The translations under genes and the position numbers were made by a program. Under the pieces are notes generated by a model, which was not told the origin of the DNA, did no database searches, and was given only the letters and a program-made list of their open reading frames with translations. Positions 32,038 through 41,108 of a stretch of DNA of 51,297 nucleotides are shown piece by piece. Source of the DNA: UBA1422 sp041859095 (lineage in GTDB: Bacteria > Bacillota > Clostridia > Peptostreptococcales > Anaerovoracaceae); NCBI GenBank assembly GCA_041859095.1, contig JBHEKY010000012.1, forward strand, positions 1 through 51,297, in the 5' to 3' direction. Every line of letters starts with the position of its first letter. Within the stretch, counting starts at the first letter, position 1.

Positions 32038-35000
32038 TTAGTTCCATTCCATGGTTTTGTAATATTTTTTCATCATGCCGGCAAGGGGCACGTCTTCCAG
32101 GATAGTGGCCGGCAAGGTATCCTGCGCGGAAACCAGTCCTTGGCGGATATTGATTCGACGTTCCAGATCATAACTGTTTTTGCCTGCGGTCAGAAACCCG
32201 CCCAGGGTCATGGGCATACCGGTAACCAGCTTTAGACCTTTGGAATACGGCACGATACTGGTGTTGATGCCAAGGATTGAAGGATGTTTTACCGCTAGCC
32301 CTACAATGGGTCCACTCATGGAAAGCACCGCCGATGCGATTTTGTTCAGCACCGTATATTTCAAAATAGCGGATGGGAAAACAGCATAGGATGTGAACAG
32401 GCAGATGCCCGCACTGGAAACCGCTTCCATCAGTAACTGGAACATGACTCCCAGTTGGGCTTTGGATGCTGTGGATTTTCCGCGGGTGGAAAGCCCCAGG
32501 CCTTCCAGGAGTACCAGATATCCACCGTTTAGATGGCAGGCTCCCCGATTGGAGGTGGCGTAACTGAGCCCTTGCCCCACCGCATTCCTTGGGTTATAGG
32601 CCGCCAATTCCATCCCTTTCACGTGAATGGCATGTTCCCCTTGACCGTATTTTTCAGCCATTTTTCGGCTACCTTCTGCAAGGATATCCCCGACCCCTTC
32701 CCTGTATGCGATCATTCGAATGATTTCCGCCAGATTGTCGGTTTCTCCAAAAATAGGTCCCAAATCCACCACACCGGCATCTGCCAAATGCATGGCAAAG
32801 GCCAGGGTGCCGCCGGTGGACATGGTGTCCATGCCGTACTGATCTAGCAAATAATTCAGACGAATGATGGTGTCTAGGCTGCCGTTCATCAGATTTGGGC
32901 CAAGAAGACCAATGGTTTCCAGTTCCGGCCCTTTTATTTGTTTGCCATCCAATTCAACTATGCGGGCGCAGTGAATGGGGCATGCGGTGCATCCCCCATT
33001 TTTGACCAGTCGGGTATCCCGCATGGTTTCTCCGCTGAAGTTGTCGTAGCCATCAAACTGGCCTACCCGAAAATTCTTGGTGGCCAGGATTTTGCGTTTT
33101 TGCATAGGTCGCACCAGCATGGCCGTGCCCAGTTCCGGGCATTTGCCTCCGGTGAAATAATGCTTTCGGATTTTTTTGATCCACTTCATATTATAAGCTT
33201 TCCAGGCTTCCGGTTCAGCAGCTTCCAATCTTGTAGCCGTAGCACCCTTGCCATTGGCTGAAATGGCTTTTACTTTTTTGTCGCCAAACACAGCGCCAAC
33301 ACCGCCGCGTCCGCATGCCCGTTCGCCGCTCATGACCGCCGCGTAGCGGACCTTGTTTTCTCCTGCCGGACCGATGGCAATATTGGGTTTGTCCAAAATG
33401 TCGCAAACCTCGGTGGTGAGTTTTCCCATCAGGGGGGTCGCATCCAGGAATGCTATGGCGCCGTCCGGGGAAATGTCCAGGGTTATGGGTGTCGGACTTT
33501 TATGGCGAAGAATCATGCCGTCGTAACCGCAGCGCTTCATATTCAGACCAAAGTCCCCGCCGGAGTTGGTGCTGACACACAGGCCGGTCAGGGGAGAAAT
33601 GGTAGTAATGTTGAATCGAGCGGAACTGGGTGCCCCTGTGCCATTCATGGGGCCGGTGGTGATGACCAAAATGTTTTCATGGGAGTAGGCATCCGTGTTG
33701 GGCAACACATTATCGAATAGGATTTTTGCAGCTAGCCCTTTTCCGCCCAGGTATGTACGTCGGTCTTCATCACGAACCTGATAGTTTGTAATGGTCTTCG
33801 TGGCAAGATCAATGTCGGCGATTTTGCCGGTGTATCCGTGGTAGTTGGAGCCGGGGTTGGCGGAACCGTCAGGGTCGGTGGGAATAGTGGAACCGTCAGG
33901 GTCGGCGGGGCTGGTTGGGGCCATGAGACTTCGCATGATATCCGCCAATACAGCTTTGTCCATGAGCTTGGGCACCGGATACAGCGGATTTGATTCTTTA
34001 TCTGCATAGGTAGACATGCTTTCAATGTCTTCCTCTTTGATTTGAGAAAAGGTGGTGGGGATTTCCATCCGGCGGTTCATGGCTTTGATGGCTTCGGTAA
34101 ACAGCACGGCTTTTTCCATGAGCGTGTCGCCTTTGATTCCGACGATGTCCGCCAGGGAGGCCAGGGGCTTGTAGACACTAGCACCATACCGCTCCAGCAT
34201 CTGTGGCAGGATAATGGCATTGGCCAAGCCATGGGGCACGCCATAAAATCCGCCCAAGGTATGCGCCACAGCGTGGATATATCCCACATAGGCACGGGTA
34301 AATGCGGCGCCTCCCAGATAGGAGGCTTTGAGCATATTTGCCCGGGCTGTCAGGTTGCTTGGATTGTTATAGCATTCTTCCAAGTTTTCGAAAACCAAAC
34401 GAGTCGCTTCTTCTGCCCAGCGACGGGTTCGTGAAGTGTTGCTTCGTCCGATGTAAGCTTCCACGGCGTGAGTCAGCACATCCAATCCGGTTGTTGCGGT
34501 GATGTGCTTGGGTAATCCCGCTGTCAGGGTGGGATCCAGCACGGCCCATCTTGGGATCAGAGAAATGTCGTTGATTGGATATTTGTGGTGGGTTTTGCTG
34601 TCGGTGATGACTGCCGCGACAGTGGTTTCAGATCCGGTTCCCGCCGTTGTAGGAACCGCAAAAAATGGAGGCAATTTATGAAGCACTTTGAAAAGTCCCC
34701 GCATCTTAGAAACGCTTTTGTTGGGTTTGACCACCCTAGCGCCACAAGCTTTGGCACAGTCCATGGAAGACCCGCCTCCGAAAGCCAGTAGGCTGTCGCA
34801 GTTGTTTTTATGATAAAGCGCCACGGCTTCTTCTACATTATCGATGGTGGGGTTAGGCTGTACATTGCTAAAAACCGTGAAGTGAATCTGCTGCGCGTCC
34901 AAACCGGCAAGCAGAGGATTGAGTAACCCCAGAGAAAGAAGTTGGGCATCGGTGACCACCAAAAGGGACTTGCACTTTTGAGTGGCGACCAGCTCGGGAA

Positions 35001-35118
35001 GCTTTTGAATGGCGTTTTCTCCCTCCAGCAACGCCGGTTGGCGCCAGGGTAAGACGAAGGACCCTGCGTACATGACAAATTGAAAGGTCCTGCAATACAT
35101 TTTGCGAAGTGTTTTCAT
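32038..35118 (-). CDS. Fusion protein: iron-type alcohol dehydrogenase plus aldehyde:ferredoxin oxidoreductase
   Basis: A 1026-aa protein. Residues 1-398 form a complete iron-type alcohol dehydrogenase: AFGGGSSMD at 112-120 and metal ligands D213, H217, H282, H296 (spacings 4, 65, 14 as in the family). A proline/aspartate/glycine-rich linker (about 401-425) with two PDG-type repeats leads into a full-length aldehyde:ferredoxin oxidoreductase (about 428-1026), with LGGKGLAAKI and ACGRGGVGAVFGDKKVKAI (pterin-binding regions) and cluster cysteines C710, C713, C717 (CTACPIHC) and C906. AORs bind a tungsten- or molybdenum-pterin and reduce acids to aldehydes with ferredoxin. The joined enzymes would turn a carboxylate into an alcohol, or the reverse, with a tethered aldehyde step. 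GGGAGGG precedes the ATG. One continuous frame is seen. Confidence 0.9.
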   Translation of the reverse strand: MKTLRKMYCRTFQFVMYAGSFVLPWRQPALLEGENAIQKLPELVATQKCKSLLVVTDAQLLSLGLLNPLLAGLDAQQIHFTVFSNVQPNPTIDNVEEAVALYHKNNCDSLLAFGGGSSMDCAKACGARVVKPNKSVSKMRGLFKVLHKLPPFFAVPTTAGTGSETTVAAVITDSKTHHKYPINDISLIPRWAVLDPTLTAGLPKHITATTGLDVLTHAVEAYIGRSNTSRTRRWAEEATRLVFENLEECYNNPSNLTARANMLKASYLGGAAFTRAYVGYIHAVAHTLGGFYGVPHGLANAIILPQMLERYGASVYKPLASLADIVGIKGDTLMEKAVLFTEAIKAMNRRMEIPTTFSQIKEEDIESMSTYADKESNPLYPVPKLMDKAVLADIMRSLMAPTSPADPDGSTIPTDPDGSANPGSNYHGYTGKIADIDLATKTITNYQVRDEDRRTYLGGKGLAAKILFDNVLPNTDAYSHENILVITTGPMNGTGAPSSARFNITTISPLTGLCVSTNSGGDFGLNMKRCGYDGMILRHKSPTPITLDISPDGAIAFLDATPLMGKLTTEVCDILDKPNIAIGPAGENKVRYAAVMSGERACGRGGVGAVFGDKKVKAISANGKGATATRLEAAEPEAWKAYNMKWIKKIRKHYFTGGKCPELGTAMLVRPMQKRKILATKNFRVGQFDGYDNFSGETMRDTRLVKNGGCTACPIHCARIVELDGKQIKGPELETIGLLGPNLMNGSLDTIIRLNYLLDQYGMDTMSTGGTLAFAMHLADAGVVDLGPIFGETDNLAEIIRMIAYREGVGDILAEGSRKMAEKYGQGEHAIHVKGMELAAYNPRNAVGQGLSYATSNRGACHLNGGYLVLLEGLGLSTRGKSTASKAQLGVMFQLLMEAVSSAGICLFTSYAVFPSAILKYTVLNKIASAVLSMSGPIVGLAVKHPSILGINTSIVPYSKGLKLVTGMPMTLGGFLTAGKNSYDLERRINIRQGLVSAQDTLPATILEDVPLAGMMKKYYKTMEWN
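33862..33905. repeat. 17-bp direct repeat in the fusion linker
   Basis: GGAACCGTCAGGGTCGG occurs at 33862-33878 and 33889-33905 and encodes the repeated DPDGS-type linker between the two enzyme domains. Confidence 0.8.
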
Positions 35119-35177
35119 GATAACCCTCCCTATCTTGGCCTTTCGGCTCTTGGAATATATTGTTCTTTAGACAGTAT

Positions 35178-36047
35178 TTAGAGCCACTTTTTCTTTTTGA
35201 AATAGACGACTCCTCCCACAAAAACCAGCACACTGGCTACTGCCACAATGGGGTAGGCGATTGCCGATTGATACTCCGGCATTTTTAGGTTCATCCCATA
35301 CCAGCCAACCAATAGGGTCAGTGGCATGAAAATGGTTGCTACGATGGTGAATACTTTCATCAAGTTGTTTTGTTCAATATCTATTTGCGCCTGATAGGCT
35401 TCCCGCAACTGGGAAACATATTCATGCAAGTTGTGCACCTCTGCCAGCAGACGGTCCATCTTCTTGTTCAAAATTCGGAAATGGGACTGCATCTCATCGG
35501 TCATCAGCTTATTTTCGTTTTCATAGAGTCCTTGTAAAATACGGTCCAAGGCCTCCACGTATTTTTTGAGACGCCGTAGTTCTATGCGAAACTCAATGAT
35601 TTTGGTTCTGGCATTTTCGTCACCAGTCATAATCAAATCGTTTTCGGTTTCTGTAATTCTATCTTCCAGTTTTTCAAGAGACTCAAAATCTCTCCGAATC
35701 ATCTCGGAAAAAAACAGTTGCAAGACTTTGTCCGGATTGGCGATGGCGGCGTCCGCCGGGGCAGGTCCCAGTCCTTCTTCTGTCATGAGAATTAGCGCTT
35801 CTCTGGTTTTGGCATTGCGACATAGAAACACAATGTTGTTATCTCGCAGGGAGACGACAATCCGCTCTGAAGCTTTGGAGGAATCTACGCCATGAAGGTA
35901 TTGAAAAGAAAAAATCGTTTCATCCTGCAAGCTCTCGAATTCAGGCACCCGATTGTCTGCGAGCTGCTTGATTAAGTACTCGCTCACCAGGCTTTCCACT
36001 GCTGTTGGTAGGATGTGATTATGCTCCAGTTGAATGACATAAATCAT
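35178..36047 (-). CDS. corA: CorA-like divalent metal ion transporter
   Basis: A 289-aa member of the CorA/2-TM-GxN family. A large N-terminal cytosolic domain is followed by a long coiled helix (about 125-220) and two closely spaced membrane helices at the C-terminus. The signature YGMNLKMPE loop after the first helix carries the GMN selectivity motif. It imports magnesium, or perhaps cobalt or nickel. AAAGGAGG precedes the ATG. It is shorter than E. coli CorA (316 aa), which is common in Firmicutes. It lies 59 bases upstream of the ADH-AOR fusion on the same strand, so the two may be co-transcribed. Confidence 0.88.
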   Translation of the reverse strand: MIYVIQLEHNHILPTAVESLVSEYLIKQLADNRVPEFESLQDETIFSFQYLHGVDSSKASERIVVSLRDNNIVFLCRNAKTREALILMTEEGLGPAPADAAIANPDKVLQLFFSEMIRRDFESLEKLEDRITETENDLIMTGDENARTKIIEFRIELRRLKKYVEALDRILQGLYENENKLMTDEMQSHFRILNKKMDRLLAEVHNLHEYVSQLREAYQAQIDIEQNNLMKVFTIVATIFMPLTLLVGWYGMNLKMPEYQSAIAYPIVAVASVLVFVGGVVYFKKKKWL

Positions 36048-36085
36048 GATACGAAACCTCCTTTACCCTTTCACTCTTCCTTTTT

Positions 36086-36114
36086 ATTATACATGAGCAG
36101 ATGGAAGAATGCAA
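36086..36114 (-). promoter_or_regulatory. Sigma-A promoter of the CorA-like gene
   Basis: On the minus strand TTGCAT (36114-36109), 17 bases and TATAAT (36091-36086), about 40 bp before the start. Confidence 0.7.
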
Positions 36115-36162
36115 AAATCGGAAATGTTTTTACTTGTATCCCGCAGATGACGGCAAAATAAA

Positions 36163-36182
36163 AAGGGCATGAAAATGCCCTT
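36163..36182 (-). terminator. Terminator of the ilv-ridA operon
   Basis: AAGGGCAT and ATGCCCTT pair across a four-base loop. On the minus strand the tail is T-rich (TTTTTATTTT). It lies 20 bases after the ridA stop. Confidence 0.8.
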
Positions 36183-36202
36183 CCTAAAACGCTTCCTCGA
36201 TT

Positions 36203-36577
36203 CTATTTTGCTGCAACGACTTCTACTTCCACCAGCACATTCTTGGGCAGGGTTTTCACCGCCACGGTGGAACGGGCAGGATTGGAAACGAAGTATTTGG
36301 CGTAGATTTGATTGAAGGTGGCAAAATCCGCCATGTCCGTCAGAAAACAAGTGGTTTTGACCACGTCCTCGAAGGTCATGCCCGCAGCTGCCAGTACAGC
36401 TTTGATGTTGGAACACACTTTCTCGGTCTGACCCTCCACATCCTTTCCCTGGATTTCGCCGGTGATGACATCCAATGGAATTTGTCCGGAACAGTACAGC
36501 CTGTTGTCAACCTGGATCGCCTGAGAATAGGGCCCGATAGGGGCCGGCGCATTTTCAGTAAAAATTACTTTTTTCAT
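36203..36577 (-). CDS. ridA: RidA family imine/enamine deaminase
   Basis: A 124-aa protein of the YjgF/YER057c/UK114 group, with YSQAI near the N-terminus, SGQIPLD, the conserved NIKAVLAAAG segment, and NPARSTV with the arginine that binds the substrate acid group. It removes reactive 2-aminoacrylate or enamine intermediates made by PLP dehydratases. It follows ilvA with a 16-base gap, the expected partner. AAAGGA precedes the ATG. Confidence 0.93.
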   Translation of the reverse strand: MKKVIFTENAPAPIGPYSQAIQVDNRLYCSGQIPLDVITGEIQGKDVEGQTEKVCSNIKAVLAAAGMTFEDVVKTTCFLTDMADFATFNQIYAKYFVSNPARSTVAVKTLPKNVLVEVEVVAAK

Positions 36578-36593
36578 AGTTAGTCCTTTCCGA

Positions 36594-37796
36594 TCACGGT
36601 TTGTGAATCAGTTTATAGCCGGCTTTGTTGAAAGCCTTCTCAATTTCTTTCAGGTGGGCACGGTCCCTGGTCTCCATGGAAACGTGGAGAGAACATCCAT
36701 TGATGTCCATATTTTCTCCGCCTACTTTGTGGCTGACTTTGGTGACGTTTGCTCCGGTATTGGCAATAATGGCTGCCACATCACGCAATTGTCCGGGTTT
36801 GTCCAGTAGCTCAATGGTGACTTCGGAAAGTCGTCCGGAGGTCTGCAACCCCCTGTTGATGACCCTCGAAAGGATGTTCACGTCGATGTTGCCACCGGAA
36901 ACGATGGCGCAGACCCGCTTGCCTTCCAGCGGCAGTTTGTTGAACATGACAGCTGCGACTGCAACAGCGCCTGCTCCCTCGGAAACCAGCTTTTGTTGTT
37001 CCATCAAGGTCAAAATTGCTGTAGCAATTTCGTCATCGTTGACGGTGATTACCTGATCCACGTACTTTTGACACATGTCAAAGGTCAGTTCCCCCGGGCA
37101 CTTGACGGCAATACCGTCAGCAAAGGTGGAAACCGTAGAAAGAGTGCAACGTTGATTTTTTTCCATGGCGTTGGACATGCTGCAGGCCCCTTGGGCTTGC
37201 ACGCCATAGACCTTGCAATCCGGTTTGAGTTTCTTAATCACATAGGCTATGCCGGAAATCAATCCGCCACCGCCTACGGGTACAATGACTGCATCCATGT
37301 GGGGAAGTTGCTTGAGTATTTCAAGTCCGACAGTTCCCTGCCCTGCAATCACGTCCTCGTCGTTGAAAGGATGCACGAAGGCAGCCCCGGTTTGTTGCTG
37401 ATAAGCCACAGCCTCGTTGTAAGCGTCGTCATACACCCCATCCACCAACTTGATGTCCGCTCCGTACTGACGGGTGGCTTCCACCTTGGAAATCGGTGCT
37501 GTGCTGGGGAGAAAAATGGTCGCTTTAATGCCCAGGGCTCTGGCGGCGAAGCCGACACCCTGCGCGTGGTTTCCTGCGGAACAGGCTACCACTCCTTTTT
37601 CCCGCTCTTCCTGGCTCATCTGGCTCATCTCAAAGTATGCGCCCCGGAGTTTGAAAGAACCGGTGTTTTGCAAGTTTTCGGTTTTTAGGAAAAGGTCGCA
37701 GTTGGTTTTGATATTGGTGGCGGGAATCATGTCTGTTTCCCGAATCACATCCTTCAGCAGGTGTGCCGCCTGATATACGCGTTCCAATGATAGCAT
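36594..37796 (-). CDS. ilvA: Threonine dehydratase (short form with one ACT domain)
   Basis: A 400-aa PLP enzyme. The PLP lysine is in GSFKLRGA (about K49), a glycine-rich VPVGGGG loop binds the phosphate, and a single ACT-like domain (about 325-400) ends the protein. It makes 2-oxobutyrate, the isoleucine precursor. The clostridial form has one ACT domain rather than two as in E. coli IlvA; isoleucine control can only be inferred. Its ATG lies 12 bases after the ilvD stop, and ridA follows, so it is part of the ilv operon. Confidence 0.93.
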   Translation of the reverse strand: MLSLERVYQAAHLLKDVIRETDMIPATNIKTNCDLFLKTENLQNTGSFKLRGAYFEMSQMSQEEREKGVVACSAGNHAQGVGFAARALGIKATIFLPSTAPISKVEATRQYGADIKLVDGVYDDAYNEAVAYQQQTGAAFVHPFNDEDVIAGQGTVGLEILKQLPHMDAVIVPVGGGGLISGIAYVIKKLKPDCKVYGVQAQGACSMSNAMEKNQRCTLSTVSTFADGIAVKCPGELTFDMCQKYVDQVITVNDDEIATAILTLMEQQKLVSEGAGAVAVAAVMFNKLPLEGKRVCAIVSGGNIDVNILSRVINRGLQTSGRLSEVTIELLDKPGQLRDVAAIIANTGANVTKVSHKVGGENMDINGCSLHVSMETRDRAHLKEIEKAFNKAGYKLIHKP

Positions 37797-37808
37797 TGAT
37801 TTTTTCCT

Positions 37809-39473
37809 TTACTCCATGACCGCTCCCCGGTTGGCACCAGTGACGTTCCTCATATAGCGAACCAACCAGCCGGAAGTGACTTTTGGTTCTGGTTTTTGGG
37901 TTGTTTCTTGTCTAAGGGCGAACTCTTCATCGGTGACCTTTGCTTGGATGCTGTAGGCAGGAATGTCGATTTCGATCATGTCGCCTTCTTTTAATAATCC
38001 AATTTTGCCGCCTGCCGCCGCTTCGGGACATACATGTCCGATGGAAGCGCCACGACTTGCGCCGCTGAACCGGCCGTCTGTAATCAAGGCCACGGATTTG
38101 TCCAATCCCATGCCTGCCAGGGCACTGGTTGGATTGAGCATTTCTCTCATGCCGGGACCGCCTTTGGGGCCTTCATAGCGGATGACCACCACGTCTCCCT
38201 CTTTAATTAGGCCTGCGTAAATGGCTTCGATGGATTCTTCTTCGCTTTCAAAGACTCGGGCCGGACCACTGTGCTGCAGCATTTCAGGTGCTACGGCGCT
38301 TCGTTTGACCACGCAACCTTCTTCAGCGATATTTCCCCACAGGATGGCGATGCCACCGGTGGGGCTATAAGGATCGGTGATGGGTCGAATGACCTTTTCG
38401 TCCCGCGCCTGGGCTTTTTTGAGATTGTCACGAAGGGATTTTCCGGTCACCGTCATGACGTTTAGGTTCACCAGTTTCTTTTTGGCAAGCTCACTGAGGA
38501 CGGCCTGTACCCCTCCGGCATAGTCTAAGTCCTGGATGTGGGTATCGCCCATCGGAGCCAGGTGGCAAAGGTTGGGGACTTTGTCGCTGAACTGATTGAA
38601 CAGATTCAGGTCCACTTCCACACCCGCTTCGTTGGCAATGGCCATCAAGTGCAGTACGCTGTTGCTGGAACAGCCCAGCGCCATGTCGCAAGCAATGGCA
38701 TTTTCAACGGATTCCCGGTTAATGATGTCTCTGGCGGTAATGCCGATTTCGACCATTTCCATGATCTGGATCCCAGCTTGTTTGGCCAGGCGAATTCGCG
38801 CGCTGGTAATAGCTGGTATGGTGCCATTGCCGGGTAGGGCAATGCCGATGGCTTCGGAAAGGCAGTTCATGCTGTTGGCTGTGTACATGCCTGCGCAGGA
38901 TCCGCACCCGGGGCAAACGTTTTGTTCGTATTCGGTCAGCTTTTCGTCATCAATCAAGTTGGCTTTGCGAGCGCCTACGGCTTCAAAAATCTTGGAAAGG
39001 CTGACTTCTTCTTTGTCAACCCGGCCGGCCATCATGGGTCCGCCGGAGCAAACAACGGTTGGAATGTCGATTCGGACTGCACCCATAATCATCCCGGGGA
39101 CGATTTTGTCACAGTTTGGAATCAAGAGCAGTCCGTCCAGGCAATGAGCCATGGCCATGGTTTCGATGCTGTCAGCAATCAATTCCCTGCTGGCCAGGCT
39201 ATATTTCATCCCGGCGTGACCCATGGCGATGCCATCGCATACGCCGATGGAAGGAATCAGAATCGGCGTACCGCCGGCCATCCGCACACCGGCCTTGGCG
39301 GCCTCTGCAATTTTGTCCAGATGGATATGACCGGGGACGATTTCGCTAAAAGCGGAAACCACGCCAATCAGCGGTCTCTTTAATTCTTCTTCCGTGAATC
39401 CCATGGCATAGAACAAGCTACGCATCGGCGCTCGTTCAAGACCCTTGGTGACTTTATCACTTCTTCGTTTCAT
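37809..39473 (-). CDS. ilvD: Dihydroxy-acid dehydratase
   Basis: A 554-aa iron-sulfur enzyme of the IlvD/Edd family with expected cysteines: a CDGIAMGH segment (about 108), NCDK (about 119), and CPGCGSCAGMYTANSM (about 189). The C-terminal domain carries GFSGASRG-like segments (DGRFSGASRGASIGH). It dehydrates dihydroxy acids to 2-oxo acids in valine and isoleucine synthesis. AAAGGAG precedes the ATG. It lies between ilvC and ilvA. Confidence 0.96.
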   Translation of the reverse strand: MKRRSDKVTKGLERAPMRSLFYAMGFTEEELKRPLIGVVSAFSEIVPGHIHLDKIAEAAKAGVRMAGGTPILIPSIGVCDGIAMGHAGMKYSLASRELIADSIETMAMAHCLDGLLLIPNCDKIVPGMIMGAVRIDIPTVVCSGGPMMAGRVDKEEVSLSKIFEAVGARKANLIDDEKLTEYEQNVCPGCGSCAGMYTANSMNCLSEAIGIALPGNGTIPAITSARIRLAKQAGIQIMEMVEIGITARDIINRESVENAIACDMALGCSSNSVLHLMAIANEAGVEVDLNLFNQFSDKVPNLCHLAPMGDTHIQDLDYAGGVQAVLSELAKKKLVNLNVMTVTGKSLRDNLKKAQARDEKVIRPITDPYSPTGGIAILWGNIAEEGCVVKRSAVAPEMLQHSGPARVFESEEESIEAIYAGLIKEGDVVVIRYEGPKGGPGMREMLNPTSALAGMGLDKSVALITDGRFSGASRGASIGHVCPEAAAGGKIGLLKEGDMIEIDIPAYSIQAKVTDEEFALRQETTQKPEPKVTSGWLVRYMRNVTGANRGAVME

Positions 39474-39533
39474 TGTTTTCTCCTTTGCCTGCGATCTCTG
39501 GCTTCGAATTAGTATTCAGCCGTTGCGACAAGA

Positions 39534-40529
39534 CTATTTCTTTAACCAGGACATCATTTTTCGGAGTTCTTGTCCGACTACGCAAAGCAGATGCTCAGAT
39601 TCTCGTCTTCTGGTGGTCAGGAACTTGGCCTGACGTCCTGCAGACATTTCTCTAACGAACTCGCTGGCGAAGGCGCCGGACTGAATGTCTTCCAGCACTT
39701 CTTTCATAGCGGCTCTGGTATCCTTGGTGATTATTTTTTTGCCAACGTGATAGTCGCCGAATTCAGCGGTGTTGGAAACAGAGTAACGCATCATTTCAAA
39801 TCCGCCGCTGTTGATCAGGTCAACGATTAGCTTCATTTCATGAACGCACTCGAAGTATGCCATTTCTGGTTCGTAACCGGCTTCTACTAGGGTATCGAAT
39901 CCGGCCTTCATCAATTCTGTGACGCCGCCGCAAAGAACTGCCTGCTCGCCGAACAAATCGGTTTCGGTTTCTTCTCTGAAGTTGGTCTCCAGAATTCCAG
40001 CACGACCAGCGCCAATGCCTGATGCATAAGCCAGCGCATAGTCTTTGGCTTTGCCTGATTTATCCTGATGGACAGCAATCAGACTAGGCACGCCTTTGCC
40101 TTCCTGGTATTGGGTTCTGACGGTATGTCCGGGGCCTTTGGGGGCGACCATGATAACGTCAACAAATTCTGCTGGTTTGATCAGATTGAAGTGGATGTTG
40201 AATCCATGGGCAAACATCAAGACGTTGCCTTCTTCCAGATTAGGGGCCACTTCGTTGGCGTAGATGTCAGCTGCCTTTTCGTCAGGCACCAGCATCATAA
40301 TAAAATCCGCCTTCTTGGCTGCTGCCGGCACGTCCATCACAGGAATACCTGCTGCTTCTACCGCCTTTACACTTTTGGAATCTGACCGAAGCCCGACAAT
40401 TACATTGGCTCCGCTGTCTTTCAGGTTCTGCGCGTGGGCATGTCCCTGGCTTCCAAAACCGATAATTGCGATGGTCTTGCCATCCAAAAGCCCCAAATTA
40501 CAATCCTGGTCATAGTATTTCTTGATCAT
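39534..40529 (-). CDS. ilvC: Ketol-acid reductoisomerase (class I)
   Basis: A 331-aa enzyme, the usual length of class I KARI. The NADP(H)-binding GFGSQGHAHAQNLKDSG loop is at about 25-41, and the C-terminal knotted domain has metal ligands in the segments with DLFGEQAVLCGG and YFECVHEMKLI. The ATG at 40529 is chosen over an in-frame ATG at 40556 because GGAGAAGAA precedes it. It carries out the second step of valine and isoleucine synthesis. Confidence 0.96.
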   Translation of the reverse strand: MIKKYYDQDCNLGLLDGKTIAIIGFGSQGHAHAQNLKDSGANVIVGLRSDSKSVKAVEAAGIPVMDVPAAAKKADFIMMLVPDEKAADIYANEVAPNLEEGNVLMFAHGFNIHFNLIKPAEFVDVIMVAPKGPGHTVRTQYQEGKGVPSLIAVHQDKSGKAKDYALAYASGIGAGRAGILETNFREETETDLFGEQAVLCGGVTELMKAGFDTLVEAGYEPEMAYFECVHEMKLIVDLINSGGFEMMRYSVSNTAEFGDYHVGKKIITKDTRAAMKEVLEDIQSGAFASEFVREMSAGRQAKFLTTRRRESEHLLCVVGQELRKMMSWLKK

Positions 40530-40592
40530 TTCTTCTCCGTTCCCGATGCTTGGCATCGCTCAAATATTATATTTCTGTTCCAATTATATGCT

Positions 40593-41096
40593 TTATTTCG
40601 GCGGTTCCTTGTTCCAACCCCGCAATATTCCGGTGACGCCGGTACGGCACACTTCCAGAATTTCATAACCCTCCAGCATTTTCATGAGCCCGTCGATTTT
40701 TTCGGGAGCCCCGGTACTTTCGATAATCATGCTTTCCTTTGACAAGTCTACGATACGACCCCTGTAAATGTCAACGATTTCCCGAATTGCACTCCGGTTT
40801 TCTTCATTGGCTTTGACTTTCATCAGGAGCAACTCTCGAAACAAGCTCTCTTCTCGGTCCAGTGGGTAAATACCGCGGACCACTTCCAGTTTTTCGGTGT
40901 GGGCAAGAATTTGAGCAAGACCCACTTCATCCCCTTCAAAAACGATGGTGATTCGAGATATTTCCGGATTGTTGGTGGCTGAAACCGTCAGGGAGTCGAT
41001 GTTGAATCCCCGTCGACCAAAGAGGCCGGCAACCCGGGTCAGGACGTTTGCCTGGTTATCAACAAAAATGCTGATGACTTCTTTTTTTACTGTCAT
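40593..41096 (-). CDS. ilvN: Acetolactate synthase small (regulatory) subunit
   Basis: A 167-aa two-domain ACT protein (residues about 4-76 and a C-terminal ferredoxin-like half). The first ACT domain has NQANVLTRVAGLFGRRGFNI, the valine-binding region. It raises activity of the large subunit and gives valine feedback control. Its ribosome site (AGGAGG) overlaps the ilvB stop codon, so the two subunits are translationally coupled. IlvH is an alternative symbol. Confidence 0.95.
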   Translation of the reverse strand: MTVKKEVISIFVDNQANVLTRVAGLFGRRGFNIDSLTVSATNNPEISRITIVFEGDEVGLAQILAHTEKLEVVRGIYPLDREESLFRELLLMKVKANEENRSAIREIVDIYRGRIVDLSKESMIIESTGAPEKIDGLMKMLEGYEILEVCRTGVTGILRGWNKEPPK

Positions 41097-41108
41097 TTGG
41101 GTCGCCTC

